The notes: a model not told the origin generated them from the letters alone. Shown: positions 1 through 6,369, counted from the first letter of the stretch. The stretch is 7,518 bases of DNA from Chloroflexi bacterium RBG_13_53_26 (GCA_001795035.1 MGMW01000018.1:1-7518); one strand, 5' to 3'. Numbers and translations: made by a program.

Positions 1-1391
1 TTCCTAAGGGGCGTCTCCTCCAACCAACTAGCATCCTACTCCGAGAATTCGGTTTGGAGATCAGTGGCTATGAGGAACAATCACGCTCCTATAGACCCCA
101 GTGCAGCAATTCTCCCAATTTGGTCCTGAAGATATTCAACGAGAAGGATGTACCCATTCAAGTAGCAGTGGGAAACTACGATCTGGGGATCTGCGGACAG
201 GACTGGGTTGCAGAGCTCCTCGCAAAGTACCCTGCCAGCGCTATTGTGAAGGTGAAGGACCTGGGGTACGGCAACAGAGAGTTGTGCATGGTGGCCAACA
301 ATTCCTCTCAGCTAGCCTCAATGAATAAATTGCCGACTAAGACAGGGCTGATTCGCATAGTCAGCGAATACCCTAACCTGGCCGAGTCGTTTGCACTCAA
401 CCTGAGACTGAGGCGGTTCAGCATAATCCCCGTTTGGGGCGCAGCTGAGGTTTATCCCCCGGAGAGCGCTGATCTGGCTTTGATCTCCCGCACCAATGAC
501 ATCCCCCTTGAGGATGAGCTATTCTCCTTGACCACAATTCTCCGCTCAAGCGCATTCCTGATAGCACACCGTCCCAGTTGGGAATCCAAGAACATGGGCT
601 CACTGCTTCAACGGGTCTATGCTGCTAACAATGTGCAGAAGGCTACAACAGAAAGAGTCAGTACCAAGCCTGGGGATATCGGGAATCGCTCTTCTCGCAA
701 CCCTCCATGGGACTCGACCGCCGTTCGGCTCGCCCTGCCTGATGGACATCAGCAAGCACCCACCCTCGAATTCCTGAGAAGAGCCGGCATCAAACTTAGT
801 CGCAACCCCCAGGAATCACGGCGGCCAGGCATAAACCTAGAGGGAGTCTGCACAAAGATAGTCCGGCCTCAAGATATGCCCCTCCAGGTTGCCAATGGAA
901 ACTTTGATCTGGCTATTACCGGTGAAGACTGGCTCTACGAACACCTTTACAGATTTCCATCCAGCCCCGCAAGGAAGATCTTGACATTCGGCTTTGGCAA
1001 GGTGAAGATAGTCGCTGTAGTGAGCAAAAGACTGCCCTTCGATAGCACACAAGACCTTAGATCACCATTCAGAAGGCATAGCTTCCCCACTCTCAGAATA
1101 GCTTCTGAGTATACTAACATAGCTGATAAGTATGCCAGGGACAACCACCTTAGCCCTTACCGCTTGCTTCCCACATGGGGAGCAAGCGAAGCCTTCATAC
1201 CCGAAGATGCAGATGTGCTCATTGAAAATACCCAGACTGGACGCACCTTAGCTCAACACAATCTCAAGATTGTCGACACTCTATTTGAATCTTCAGCATG
1301 TCTTATCGGCAACATGCATTCCATCAACAACAGCGAAACCAAGAACAACCAGATCGCCGGTATCATCGAGCTTTTCAGCAAGCTGGTGTAG
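1..1391 (+). CDS. hisG: HisG-like protein with two tandem ATP phosphoribosyltransferase catalytic domains (5' partial)
   Basis: HisG joins ATP and PRPP to form phosphoribosyl-ATP, the first step of histidine synthesis. The frame is open to the left edge and reads LPKGRLLQ at nt 1-26, the normal HisG N-terminus, so only a few codons are missing; the internal TTG at 54 is not the start. About 462 residues are visible. Domain 1 (nt 3 to about 620) has KGR (nt 6-14), SRSYRP and VGNYDLGICGQDWV. Domain 2 (about nt 715-1391) repeats the whole pattern: LALPDGH, NGNFDLAITGEDWL, SEYTNIADKYA, TWGASEAFIPEDAD, then TGRTLAQHNL (nt 1236-1265), the PRPP-binding loop. A polar linker of about 40 residues joins them. 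Domain 1 has lost the TGxTL loop (ISRTNDIP at nt 483-506), and domain 2 has lost KGR (now DGH at nt 741-749). No C-terminal regulatory domain of long-form HisG is seen. The family is sure; catalytic activity is uncertain. Confidence 0.88.
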   Translation, partial: PKGRLLQPTSILLREFGLEISGYEEQSRSYRPQCSNSPNLVLKIFNEKDVPIQVAVGNYDLGICGQDWVAELLAKYPASAIVKVKDLGYGNRELCMVANNSSQLASMNKLPTKTGLIRIVSEYPNLAESFALNLRLRRFSIIPVWGAAEVYPPESADLALISRTNDIPLEDELFSLTTILRSSAFLIAHRPSWESKNMGSLLQRVYAANNVQKATTERVSTKPGDIGNRSSRNPPWDSTAVRLALPDGHQQAPTLEFLRRAGIKLSRNPQESRRPGINLEGVCTKIVRPQDMPLQVANGNFDLAITGEDWLYEHLYRFPSSPARKILTFGFGKVKIVAVVSKRLPFDSTQDLRSPFRRHSFPTLRIASEYTNIADKYARDNHLSPYRLLPTWGASEAFIPEDADVLIENTQTGRTLAQHNLKIVDTLFESSACLIGNMHSINNSETKNNQIAGIIELFSKLV

Positions 1392-1405
1392 GAAGACTAA
1401 TCTAG

Positions 1406-1413
1406 AAGGAGGT
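1406..1413 (+). promoter_or_regulatory. Strong ribosome binding site for the crotonase gene
   Basis: AAGGAGGT lies 4 bases before the ATG at 1418, inside the 26-base gap after the hisG-like gene. It fixes the start and suggests efficient translation from a shared message. Confidence 0.8.
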
Positions 1414-1417
1414 CACT

Positions 1418-2251
1418 ATGGAATTCAAGACTATCACACTGCAAAAGGAAGAAGGGATCGCTACCATCACTCTGAATCGCCCTGAGGTTCTGAACGCTGC
1501 AAGTGAGGAGATGGCAATCGAACTGGTCCATGCAATGGACGACGTGTCCGAAGATGACGGAACAAGAGTACTGCTCATCACGGCAGCCGGTCGTGCCTTC
1601 TGTGCAGGCGGGGACTTCAAATTCGACAAGATAAAGGGCAAACAGACCCTCACTCCCGAGGATCTGGACATATGGCCCAAGACAACACGAGAGGTAAGAA
1701 GGGGAAAGATCCCACCAAAGGCTCAGAGACACATTATCCTCGGCCTTCAGAAACTGGACAAACCGACAATAGCCGTGATCAACGGTGTTGCTGCCGGCTT
1801 TGGCTTCGATCTTGCACTGGCCTGCGACATGCGAATAGGCTCCCCTAAGGCAGCATTTGTTATAGGCTACACCTCAGCCGGCGTCGCACCGGATAGCGGG
1901 GGAACATGGCTGATGCCTCGTGTCATGGGTGTAGCTAAAACTCTTGAGTACATCTTCACCGGGGATCCTTGCACCGCTGAAGAGGCCTACAGAATAGGGT
2001 TGCTCAATAGACTTGTACCTGCAGAGCAACTGCAAGAAGAATCGCTCAAAATAGCCCGCAAGATAGCTAAGGGTTCGCCCATAGCCTATAGATTATCCAA
2101 ACTGCAGGTATACAAGGGACTGGGTATGGACCTGGAGACAGCTCTTGCCTTTGCCATGGCCTGCGTCACCATAGCCACTGGCTCTGAGGATCACAAAGAA
2201 GCGATCAGATCCTTTGCCGAGAAGAAACTACCCGAGTTCAAAGACAGATAA
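1418..2251 (+). CDS. Enoyl-CoA hydratase/isomerase family protein (crotonase fold, PaaG-like)
   Basis: This 277-residue protein is a typical-length member of the crotonase family, which acts on acyl-CoA thioesters in the cytoplasm. The oxyanion-hole segments are visible: FCAGGDF at residues 61-67 and NGVAAGFGFDLALACD at 122-137. The two glutamates of classical enoyl-CoA hydratase are not kept. The first position is Asp131 and the second is Tyr151, while the segment APDSGGTWLMPR (157-168) has Asp159. PDSGGTW with Asp is a pattern I associate with PaaG-type ring-1,2-epoxyphenylacetyl-CoA isomerases and related enoyl-CoA isomerases, so isomerization is more likely than hydration (inference). The C-terminal EDHKEAIRSFAEKKLPEF (258-275) is the usual family tail. 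It lies 26 bases after the hisG-like gene and 9 bases before the broken cmk. Nothing nearby names its substrate. Confidence 0.93.
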   Translation: MEFKTITLQKEEGIATITLNRPEVLNAASEEMAIELVHAMDDVSEDDGTRVLLITAAGRAFCAGGDFKFDKIKGKQTLTPEDLDIWPKTTREVRRGKIPPKAQRHIILGLQKLDKPTIAVINGVAAGFGFDLALACDMRIGSPKAAFVIGYTSAGVAPDSGGTWLMPRVMGVAKTLEYIFTGDPCTAEEAYRIGLLNRLVPAEQLQEESLKIARKIAKGSPIAYRLSKLQVYKGLGMDLETALAFAMACVTIATGSEDHKEAIRSFAEKKLPEFKDR

Positions 2252-2260
2252 GAAGAATAC

Positions 2261-2419
2261 ATGAAGGCCGAAGTTGCCTTTGCCAGTGTGTACTGCCCTT
2301 GATGGTCCTGGGGCAGTAGGTAAGAGTACCGTTGGGAGAATCGTGCCCCAGAAGTACTCATGCCAGAACAGGCTGCTGATGAGATAGTGCAACTGGCCAA
2401 GGAGGTCGATTGTCGATAA
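2261..2419 (+). pseudogene. cmk: Remnant of cytidylate kinase (cmk): N-terminal P-loop and C-terminal tail with the middle deleted
   Basis: No intact frame spans this stretch, but it reads as two pieces of a CMP kinase, the enzyme that phosphorylates CMP/dCMP. From 2274 one frame gives LPLPVCTALDGPGAVGKST then VGRIV, with the P-loop GPGAVGKST at 2304-2330, then a stop at 2385-2387. From 2354 another frame gives VLMPEQAADEIVQLAKEV and a stop at 2417-2419, which resembles the last helix of Cmk. A Cmk is usually about 220 residues, so roughly 160-170 residues are gone, with a junction near 2345-2360. The ATG at 2261 begins in a third frame; skipping one G near 2266 would join it to the P-loop frame as MKPKLPLPV. 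The tail overlaps the plsC start by 10 bases, and cmk-plsC-ispH is a familiar order in anaerobic bacteria, which supports the call. A misassembly could give the same picture. Confidence 0.7.
2399..2406 (+). promoter_or_regulatory. Ribosome binding site deciding the plsC TTG start
   Basis: AAGGAGGT ends 3 bases before TTG 2410. It lies inside the C-terminal coding remnant of cmk, so it probably arose as a translational-coupling site between cmk and plsC. The spacing is short, but there is no ATG or GTG nearby that fits better. Confidence 0.6.
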
Positions 2420-3066
2420 GTATTTACGATTTCAGCAGGCCGCCGATAGCAGTGGCGCTTTCAATTGTGTGTGACTACGAGATCAAGAATAGGAAGGTCA
2501 ACATACCCGATGAACCACTCATTCTGGTCTCCAACCACCTCAGCTGGTTTGACATTCCCCTCCTGGGCATAGCCATACCTCGCAGAATATCCTTCATGGC
2601 TAAGAAGGAGTACTTCCACTCTCCGGTTCATGCCTTCCTTCTACGTCTTTATGGCAGTTTCACAGTCGATCGCGGCAGTGTCGATAGGACCGCATTCGAT
2701 CAAGCAGCCAAAGCACTGCAAGACGGACGCGCCCTTGGCATATTCCCAGAAGGAACAAGAAGTCGCACTTTGCAGCTGCAGCAAGGCAAACTAGGCGCAG
2801 CTTTCATTGCCCTTCGCAGTAATCCCGTTATCCTACCCGTAGGTATCTCAGGTACGGAGAAGATAAGGCAAAAATACGAGGGCAAGAAAAGGCTGTTCTA
2901 TCGTCCCAAGGTGACTGTGAACATTGGTCAACCCTTCAGACTGCCGCCGGTTAATGGCAAACCGGGCCGGGCAGACCTGACAAAATCCACTGAAACCATC
3001 ATGAGACAGATCGCTGATCTCCTCCCCGAGGACTATCGAGGAGTATACCGCCACAATGGACATTGA
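2410..3066 (+). CDS. plsC: 1-acyl-sn-glycerol-3-phosphate acyltransferase (PlsC/LPLAT family)
   Basis: The product is a 218-residue acyltransferase that would add the second acyl chain to lysophosphatidic acid, making phosphatidic acid at the inner face of the membrane. The four family blocks are present: NHLSWFD (residues 42-48, catalytic His43 and Asp48), the segment around FTVDRGS (84-90), FPEGTRSR (112-119) and LPVGI (142-146). The length is normal for a short bacterial PlsC. There is no strong N-terminal membrane helix, only a modest hydrophobic stretch near residues 11-21. The TTG start is chosen for its Shine-Dalgarno just upstream and its overlap with the old cmk stop. The 3' end overlaps ispH by 11 bases, so the two are probably translationally coupled. 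The acyl donor, here probably acyl-ACP from the fab genes downstream, cannot be read from the sequence. Confidence 0.92.
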   Translation: MSISIYDFSRPPIAVALSIVCDYEIKNRKVNIPDEPLILVSNHLSWFDIPLLGIAIPRRISFMAKKEYFHSPVHAFLLRLYGSFTVDRGSVDRTAFDQAAKALQDGRALGIFPEGTRSRTLQLQQGKLGAAFIALRSNPVILPVGISGTEKIRQKYEGKKRLFYRPKVTVNIGQPFRLPPVNGKPGRADLTKSTETIMRQIADLLPEDYRGVYRHNGH

Positions 3067-3922
3067 AAAAGCCACCGAAATAGGGTTTTGCTTCGGAGTC
3101 AAGAGAGCTTTGAAGATTCTGGAGGATACCATTAGAGACCATGGCGAAGTAGAAACCCTGGGGCCAGTTGTACATAACCAGCAGGTGGTGGACAAATTCA
3201 GTCAGATTGGAGTCAAAGTGGTAACAGCACCCGACCAAATCAAGGGGAATGTTGCTGTTATTCCTTCCCACGGTGTATCGCCCAATATGCTGGAAGAGCT
3301 CGCATCTCGCGGCCTGAAGATAATGGACACCACTTGCCCTAACGTTCGAAAGGCACAGACCGCTGCCAGGGAACTATCAGAAGCTGGTTTCTGGGTCATA
3401 ATCTTTGGAGATCCGACTCATCCTGAGGTGAAAGGCATTCTCGGCTGGGCTGGGCACAGGGGTATGGCCACCTTGGACAGCAAATCGATTACGAAGCTGG
3501 ATGAATTACCTTCACGTTTGGGAATCCTTTCTCAGACCACTCGAAACCCTGCCCAATTTGTGGACTTTGTAGATAACATCATCGGTTCACTCACCTCACA
3601 GATAGACGAATTGCGCATTATCAATACTCTATGCAACATCACCAAGAATCGGCAGACAGCAGCACTGGAACTGGCCAAGAAAGTAAGCCTGATGATAGTG
3701 GTCGGAGGACGAAATAGCGCCAATACCCGTTGCCTTGCCCAGGTATGTTCTTCAACAGGAACAGAAACACATCACATTGAGACAGCAGACGAGATCAAAG
3801 ACGCTTGGCTAAAAGGTCAAGGTTCTATCGGGATAACCACCGGCACCTCAATACCACACAGTGTTATAGATGAAGTTATGTTAAAATTGGAGGAAATGCG
3901 AAGGAGACTGGATGCAGACTGA
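3056..3922 (+). CDS. ispH: 4-hydroxy-3-methylbut-2-enyl diphosphate reductase
   Basis: IspH (LytB) is the last enzyme of the MEP pathway. It reduces HMBPP to IPP and DMAPP with an iron-sulfur cluster in the cytoplasm. The 288-residue length is standard. The three cluster cysteines are Cys12 (GFCFGV), Cys94 (DTTCPNV) and Cys193 (NTLCNIT). The substrate pocket residues are His40 (VVHN), His72 (SHGVSP), His122 and Glu124 (HPEVKG) and the threonines of LSQTT (161-162), plus GGRNSANT (217-224) and GTSIPHSVIDEV (263-274). Two pocket positions differ from the commonest form: the RAHG segment reads PSHG, and the second Ser of the NSSN segment is Ala222. The gene overlaps plsC by 11 bases and a small downstream gene by 11 bases. 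A GAGGAG at 3038-3043 is a distant, weak ribosome site, so coupling to plsC is likely. There is no fused S1 domain. Confidence 0.96.
   Translation: MDIEKATEIGFCFGVKRALKILEDTIRDHGEVETLGPVVHNQQVVDKFSQIGVKVVTAPDQIKGNVAVIPSHGVSPNMLEELASRGLKIMDTTCPNVRKAQTAARELSEAGFWVIIFGDPTHPEVKGILGWAGHRGMATLDSKSITKLDELPSRLGILSQTTRNPAQFVDFVDNIIGSLTSQIDELRIINTLCNITKNRQTAALELAKKVSLMIVVGGRNSANTRCLAQVCSSTGTETHHIETADEIKDAWLKGQGSIGITTGTSIPHSVIDEVMLKLEEMRRRLDAD
3901..3906 (+). promoter_or_regulatory. Ribosome binding site for the small gene at 3912
   Basis: AAGGAG lies 5 bases before ATG 3912, inside the last codons of ispH. The good spacing is one of the main reasons to believe the 38-codon gene is translated. Confidence 0.6.
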
Positions 3923-4028
3923 GAAGCCCTCCATCTACCTGAACATCAACAAGCAGAAGAAAGCTCGGTTTGTTTCCCTTGTCGACTGCTCTGGGGAGGC
4001 ATACCTGCGTTTGCAGGAAGATGAGTAA
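3912..4028 (+). CDS. Small protein of unknown function (38 residues) between ispH and the DUF177 gene
   Basis: I do not recognise this protein. ATG 3912 follows an AAGGAG site at ideal spacing and overlaps the ispH end by 11 bases. The stop at 4026-4028 is one base before the ATG of the DUF177 gene, which is tight operon packing. The product starts MQTEKPSIYLNI, has a basic stretch NKQKKARFV at about residues 13-21, one cysteine in LVDCSGEAYL (about 23-32), and ends with the acidic LQEDE. It has no signal peptide, membrane segment or metal site, and is soluble and of mixed charge. The alternation of IYLNI, RFVSLVD and EAYLRLQ looks like three or four short beta strands. Without this gene there would be a 107-base gap in an otherwise overlapping run. 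It may be a small ribosome- or RNA-related protein given its neighbours, but that is a guess. Confidence 0.6.
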   Translation: MQTEKPSIYLNINKQKKARFVSLVDCSGEAYLRLQEDE

Positions 4029-4029
4029 C

Positions 4030-4554
4030 ATGCAGATCAATGTCGCACAACTGCTCAAGGAACCCACCGGATCCAGCCGTACCATGACACTCGATCATAC
4101 CGTATGCCTTGAGCAAAATGAGGCGTCTCATGTCTGCGGCCAGTCGGAACTGTTGCGGGTGGCAAAAGGCGTCCTTGTTCGGGGAACATTCACCGTCGAA
4201 CGCCAATTGATCTGCAGTCGATGTCTGACACTCTTCCCCCAGGCACTGGTATTCAGCACAGAAGAAGAGTTCTGTCCATCTATAGACGTAATCAGCGGCA
4301 ATACCTTGCCTTTGCCTGAAGATTCAACTACCTTCACAATTGATGAACACCACATTTTGGACATGACCGAGCTTGTTCGCCAGTACAGTCTACTCGCTAC
4401 GCCAATGAAACCTCTCTGTACACCTGACTGCGCCGGTCTCTGTCCACATTGTGGAGCCGATTTGAATCGGAAGCCTTGCCACTGCGCTGCCAATATCGAA
4501 ACACCGTTTTCGGTCGCATTCAACAAACTGAAATCTGCAAGAAAGTCGAGGTAA
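4030..4554 (+). CDS. yceD: DUF177 (YceD family) protein, cysteine-rich, linked to 23S rRNA metabolism
   Basis: YceD/DUF177 proteins are widely found just before rpmF, as here, and have been tied to 23S rRNA accumulation and large ribosomal subunit formation; the exact biochemical act is unknown. The product from ATG 4030 has 174 residues, normal for the family, and starts MQINVAQLLKEPTGSSR, the expected N-terminus. Cysteines are in four sets: CSRC (62-65), CTPDC (130-134), CPHC (138-141) and CHC (150-152), within PLCTPDCAGLCPHCGADLN, the family signature. These may bind zinc (inference). ATG 4021 or TTG 3970 would extend the N-terminus, but AGGAAG at 4015-4020 is well placed only for 4030. 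The rpmF ATG follows five bases after the stop. Confidence 0.9.
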   Translation: MQINVAQLLKEPTGSSRTMTLDHTVCLEQNEASHVCGQSELLRVAKGVLVRGTFTVERQLICSRCLTLFPQALVFSTEEEFCPSIDVISGNTLPLPEDSTTFTIDEHHILDMTELVRQYSLLATPMKPLCTPDCAGLCPHCGADLNRKPCHCAANIETPFSVAFNKLKSARKSR

Positions 4555-4559
4555 GTCAA

Positions 4560-4754
4560 ATGCCACCACTACCCAAGAGAAGAACTTCCAAGGCACGTCA
4601 CCGTGAACGCCGAAGCCATCTGGCTCTCACACCACCCTCCACCGAACCCTGCCCGAGATGCCACGCTTTGAAGCTATCCCACACCGTTTGTGCCAATTGC
4701 GGAACCTATGGAGGTGAAGAGGTTATCAACCCCAAAAACAAGAAGAAAGCCTAG
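4560..4754 (+). CDS. rpmF: 50S ribosomal protein L32
   Basis: L32 is a small component of the large ribosomal subunit. The 64-residue product starts MPPLPKRRTSKARHRERRSH, the usual basic L32 N-terminus, and carries a zinc ribbon with Cys31, Cys34, Cys44 and Cys47 (CPRC and CANC), followed by GTYGGEEVI and a lysine-rich tail. It is thus the zinc-binding (C+) form of L32, not the cysteine-free paralog made under zinc shortage. The ribosome site GAGGT (4548-4552) overlaps the stop of the DUF177 gene, with 7 bases to the ATG. A longer frame is open upstream to 4449 but runs through the DUF177 gene and is not credible. Confidence 0.95.
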   Translation: MPPLPKRRTSKARHRERRSHLALTPPSTEPCPRCHALKLSHTVCANCGTYGGEEVINPKNKKKA

Positions 4755-4865
4755 TAGTCGTCATTGAGCAGAAGCGGCATTCCAGTCTGCCAGGAAATAG
4801 CACAACCACGGTGTGCACATCAAACCCATGCCTCTTCAGTCTTGAGATAATCCCCATCAGCACTC
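4755..4865 (+). other. Intergenic stretch between rpmF and fabD, no gene recognised
   Basis: These 111 bases hold no convincing terminator or promoter. One frame stays open from inside rpmF through 4757 to a stop at 4869-4871, but it has no ATG, GTG or TTG start and the translation (for example VVIEQKRHSSL) matches no family I know. plsX or fabH often stands here in other genomes; I see no trace of either. Confidence 0.5.
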
Positions 4866-5795
4866 ATGAATAAACGAGAACTGACTGCTTATGTCTTTCC
4901 TGGTCAAGGTTCACAGTGGGTGGGCATGGCACATGACATCTATGAAAGCTCAATCCAAGCCAGGGAGGTCTTTGAAGAAGCCGACTCAAGTCTCGGTTTT
5001 GCCCTTTCACGGCTGTGCTTCGAAGGGTCCCAGGATGTACTTCGTCAGACCATAAATGCTCAACCAGCAATCCTCACGGTCAGCACAGCCTATCTAAGAG
5101 CCGGTGTGCAGCTTAATGACAAAGCCACTCTCCCGTCTTTCGTAGCTGGCCACAGCCTGGGTGAGTATACAGCCTTGGTGGCTGCCCAGGTACTCACCTT
5201 TAAAGATGCTCTCTACCTTGCTAGAGAAAGAGGACGCCTTATGCAGGAAGCCGGAGAGAGGAATCCCGGTGGCATGTTAGCTATCATAGGCCTCGACGAA
5301 ATGGCCGTGAGGGCCGTCTGCGACACCACCGGAATTCAAATCGCCAACATCAATTGCCCGGGGCAGATAGTGGTTAGCGGCCCTGCTCATCTACTGACCC
5401 AGGCCACGGAATTGGCCAAAGCCAAAGGTGCTCAGAGAGTCATACCCCTCCAGGTCAGCGGCGCCTTCCACTCCCACCTGATGGAGCCAGCCGTTGAAGG
5501 AATGTCTCATGCTATCTCAACCCTTACCTTTCGAGATGCCACCATCCCAATAATCGCCAATACCACTGCTCTCCCACTGACTAGTGCCCCAGCTCTAAGA
5601 GCTGAATTGCTCAGCCAGCTACTTAACTGTGTCCAGTGGCAGAAATCCATAGAACACATGATCAAAGAAGGAGTAACTACTTTTGTCGAGATAGGACCAG
5701 GGCAAGTGTTGACCGGGCTAATCAAGAGGATCAGCAGCAAAGAGGTCAAAGCCATCAGCATAGAGAACGACAATCACAGGAGCGATAACAGCTAG
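4866..5795 (+). CDS. fabD: Malonyl-CoA:ACP transacylase (FabD)
   Basis: FabD moves the malonyl group from malonyl-CoA to holo-ACP, feeding fatty acid elongation in the cytoplasm. At 309 residues it has the same length as the E. coli enzyme. Visible motifs are FPGQGSQ (11-17), the nucleophile elbow GHSLGE (95-100, Ser97), the malonate-binding Arg in ARERGR (119-124), SGAFHSHLM (198-206, catalytic His202) and the C-terminal EIGPGQVLTGLIKRI. All key residues are kept. ATG 4866 is the only usable start, because the frame is closed by a stop near 4848; its Shine-Dalgarno is weak. ACP, its partner, is encoded about 590 bases downstream at acpP. Unlike many clusters, fabG, fabF and fabH are not adjacent in this window. 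Confidence 0.96.
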   Translation: MNKRELTAYVFPGQGSQWVGMAHDIYESSIQAREVFEEADSSLGFALSRLCFEGSQDVLRQTINAQPAILTVSTAYLRAGVQLNDKATLPSFVAGHSLGEYTALVAAQVLTFKDALYLARERGRLMQEAGERNPGGMLAIIGLDEMAVRAVCDTTGIQIANINCPGQIVVSGPAHLLTQATELAKAKGAQRVIPLQVSGAFHSHLMEPAVEGMSHAISTLTFRDATIPIIANTTALPLTSAPALRAELLSQLLNCVQWQKSIEHMIKEGVTTFVEIGPGQVLTGLIKRISSKEVKAISIENDNHRSDNS

Positions 5796-5855
5796 TTTCC
5801 ATGCATTTTGCATACGTCGAGAGGGAGACTATCAACAAGAACATGCCAAGACATC

Positions 5856-5884
5856 TTCACTTGCAAACAGACCAATGCTATACT
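5856..5884 (+). promoter_or_regulatory. Putative sigma-70 promoter with extended -10 before nusB
   Basis: A -35-like TTCACT (5856-5861) is 17 bases from TATACT (5879-5884), which is preceded by TGC, giving an extended -10 element. Transcription would begin near 5891. This suggests that nusB-acpP-lysA has its own promoter. It is predicted by pattern alone; the -35 matches consensus at only 4 of 6 bases. Confidence 0.5.
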
Positions 5885-5934
5885 AGGGCGACATGCCCAT
5901 TGTGCTCTGTGATATTTCGTTGAGCAATAGCGCC

Positions 5935-6369
5935 ATGAAGACATCCCTGCCCATCAGGCGAGAAGCAAGAGCGTTGGCTCTCCAGACGTTGTTTGAGGTT
6001 GACTGCACCCATCATAACCCAATGGAGTCTTTGGCCAGGCTAACCGAAGACTCATCGCTGCCTGACGAAACCATCAACTTCATACGGGAGCTTGTGCTCA
6101 AGGTACAGGAGAATGGGGGGGCTATCGATGCATTGATCCAAAGGTTTGCGCCTGCTTGGCCCTTGCAACAGCTTTCAATTGTTGACAGGAATATCCTTAG
6201 GCTGGCCATCTACGAGCTTATATCCGAGATAACGCCGGCAAAGGTAGCCATTAATGAAGCCGTCGAACTGGCCAAGGTCTTCGGAAGCGACAGTTCTCCA
6301 AAGTTTATTAACGGTGTTCTGGGTTCTGTCTACGCCGATCTCGTCAATCAGAAGCAGAAAACTAAATAA
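5935..6369 (+). CDS. nusB: Transcription antitermination factor NusB
   Basis: NusB binds NusE (ribosomal protein S10) and boxA RNA, and supports antitermination during rRNA transcription. The product from ATG 5935 has 144 residues, a normal length, beginning MKTSLPIRREARALALQTLF, the expected N-terminal arginine-rich helix. Later it shows DRNILRLAIYEL (84-95) and the family's best-kept block INEAVELAKVFGSDSSPKF followed by INGVLGSV (106-132). A longer form from ATG 5893 adds 14 residues with no family match, and that ATG lies 2 bases after the predicted transcription start. The shorter form is preferred, though its ribosome site is weak (TTGAG near 5920). The gene sits between fabD and acpP, where fabG is often found. 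Its stop codon is part of the acpP ribosome site. Confidence 0.93.
   Translation: MKTSLPIRREARALALQTLFEVDCTHHNPMESLARLTEDSSLPDETINFIRELVLKVQENGGAIDALIQRFAPAWPLQQLSIVDRNILRLAIYELISEITPAKVAINEAVELAKVFGSDSSPKFINGVLGSVYADLVNQKQKTK

Noticed and set aside
54..56. TTG as the start of the HisG-like protein
   Set aside because: The frame is open to the window edge and the upstream codons encode the conserved HisG start LPKGRLLQ, so the true start is outside the window.
1397..1732. Minus-strand open frames of 92 and 111 codons
   Set aside because: They lie opposite the crotonase gene in shadow frames, with no ribosome site and no family resemblance.
3970..4029. TTG 3970 or ATG 4021 as the DUF177 start
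   Set aside because: The extra residues match no family sequence, and the ribosome site at 4015-4020 fits ATG 4030, where the typical MQINVAQLLKEP begins.
4128..4559. Minus-strand open frame of 143 codons
   Set aside because: It lies opposite the clearly real DUF177 gene and its translation looks like the reverse reading of the cysteine-rich coding sequence.
4844..4849. GATAAT as a possible -10 element before fabD
   Set aside because: No acceptable -35 element lies 16-18 bases upstream, and the leader would be only about 10 bases.
4757..4871. Open frame between rpmF and fabD as a possible small gene
   Set aside because: It has no ATG, GTG or TTG start after rpmF, no ribosome site and no recognisable sequence.
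5801..5813. Short inverted repeat ATGCA-TTT-TGCAT after fabD
   Set aside because: The stem has only five base pairs, is AT-rich and has no T-run after it. It is too weak to call a terminator or operator.
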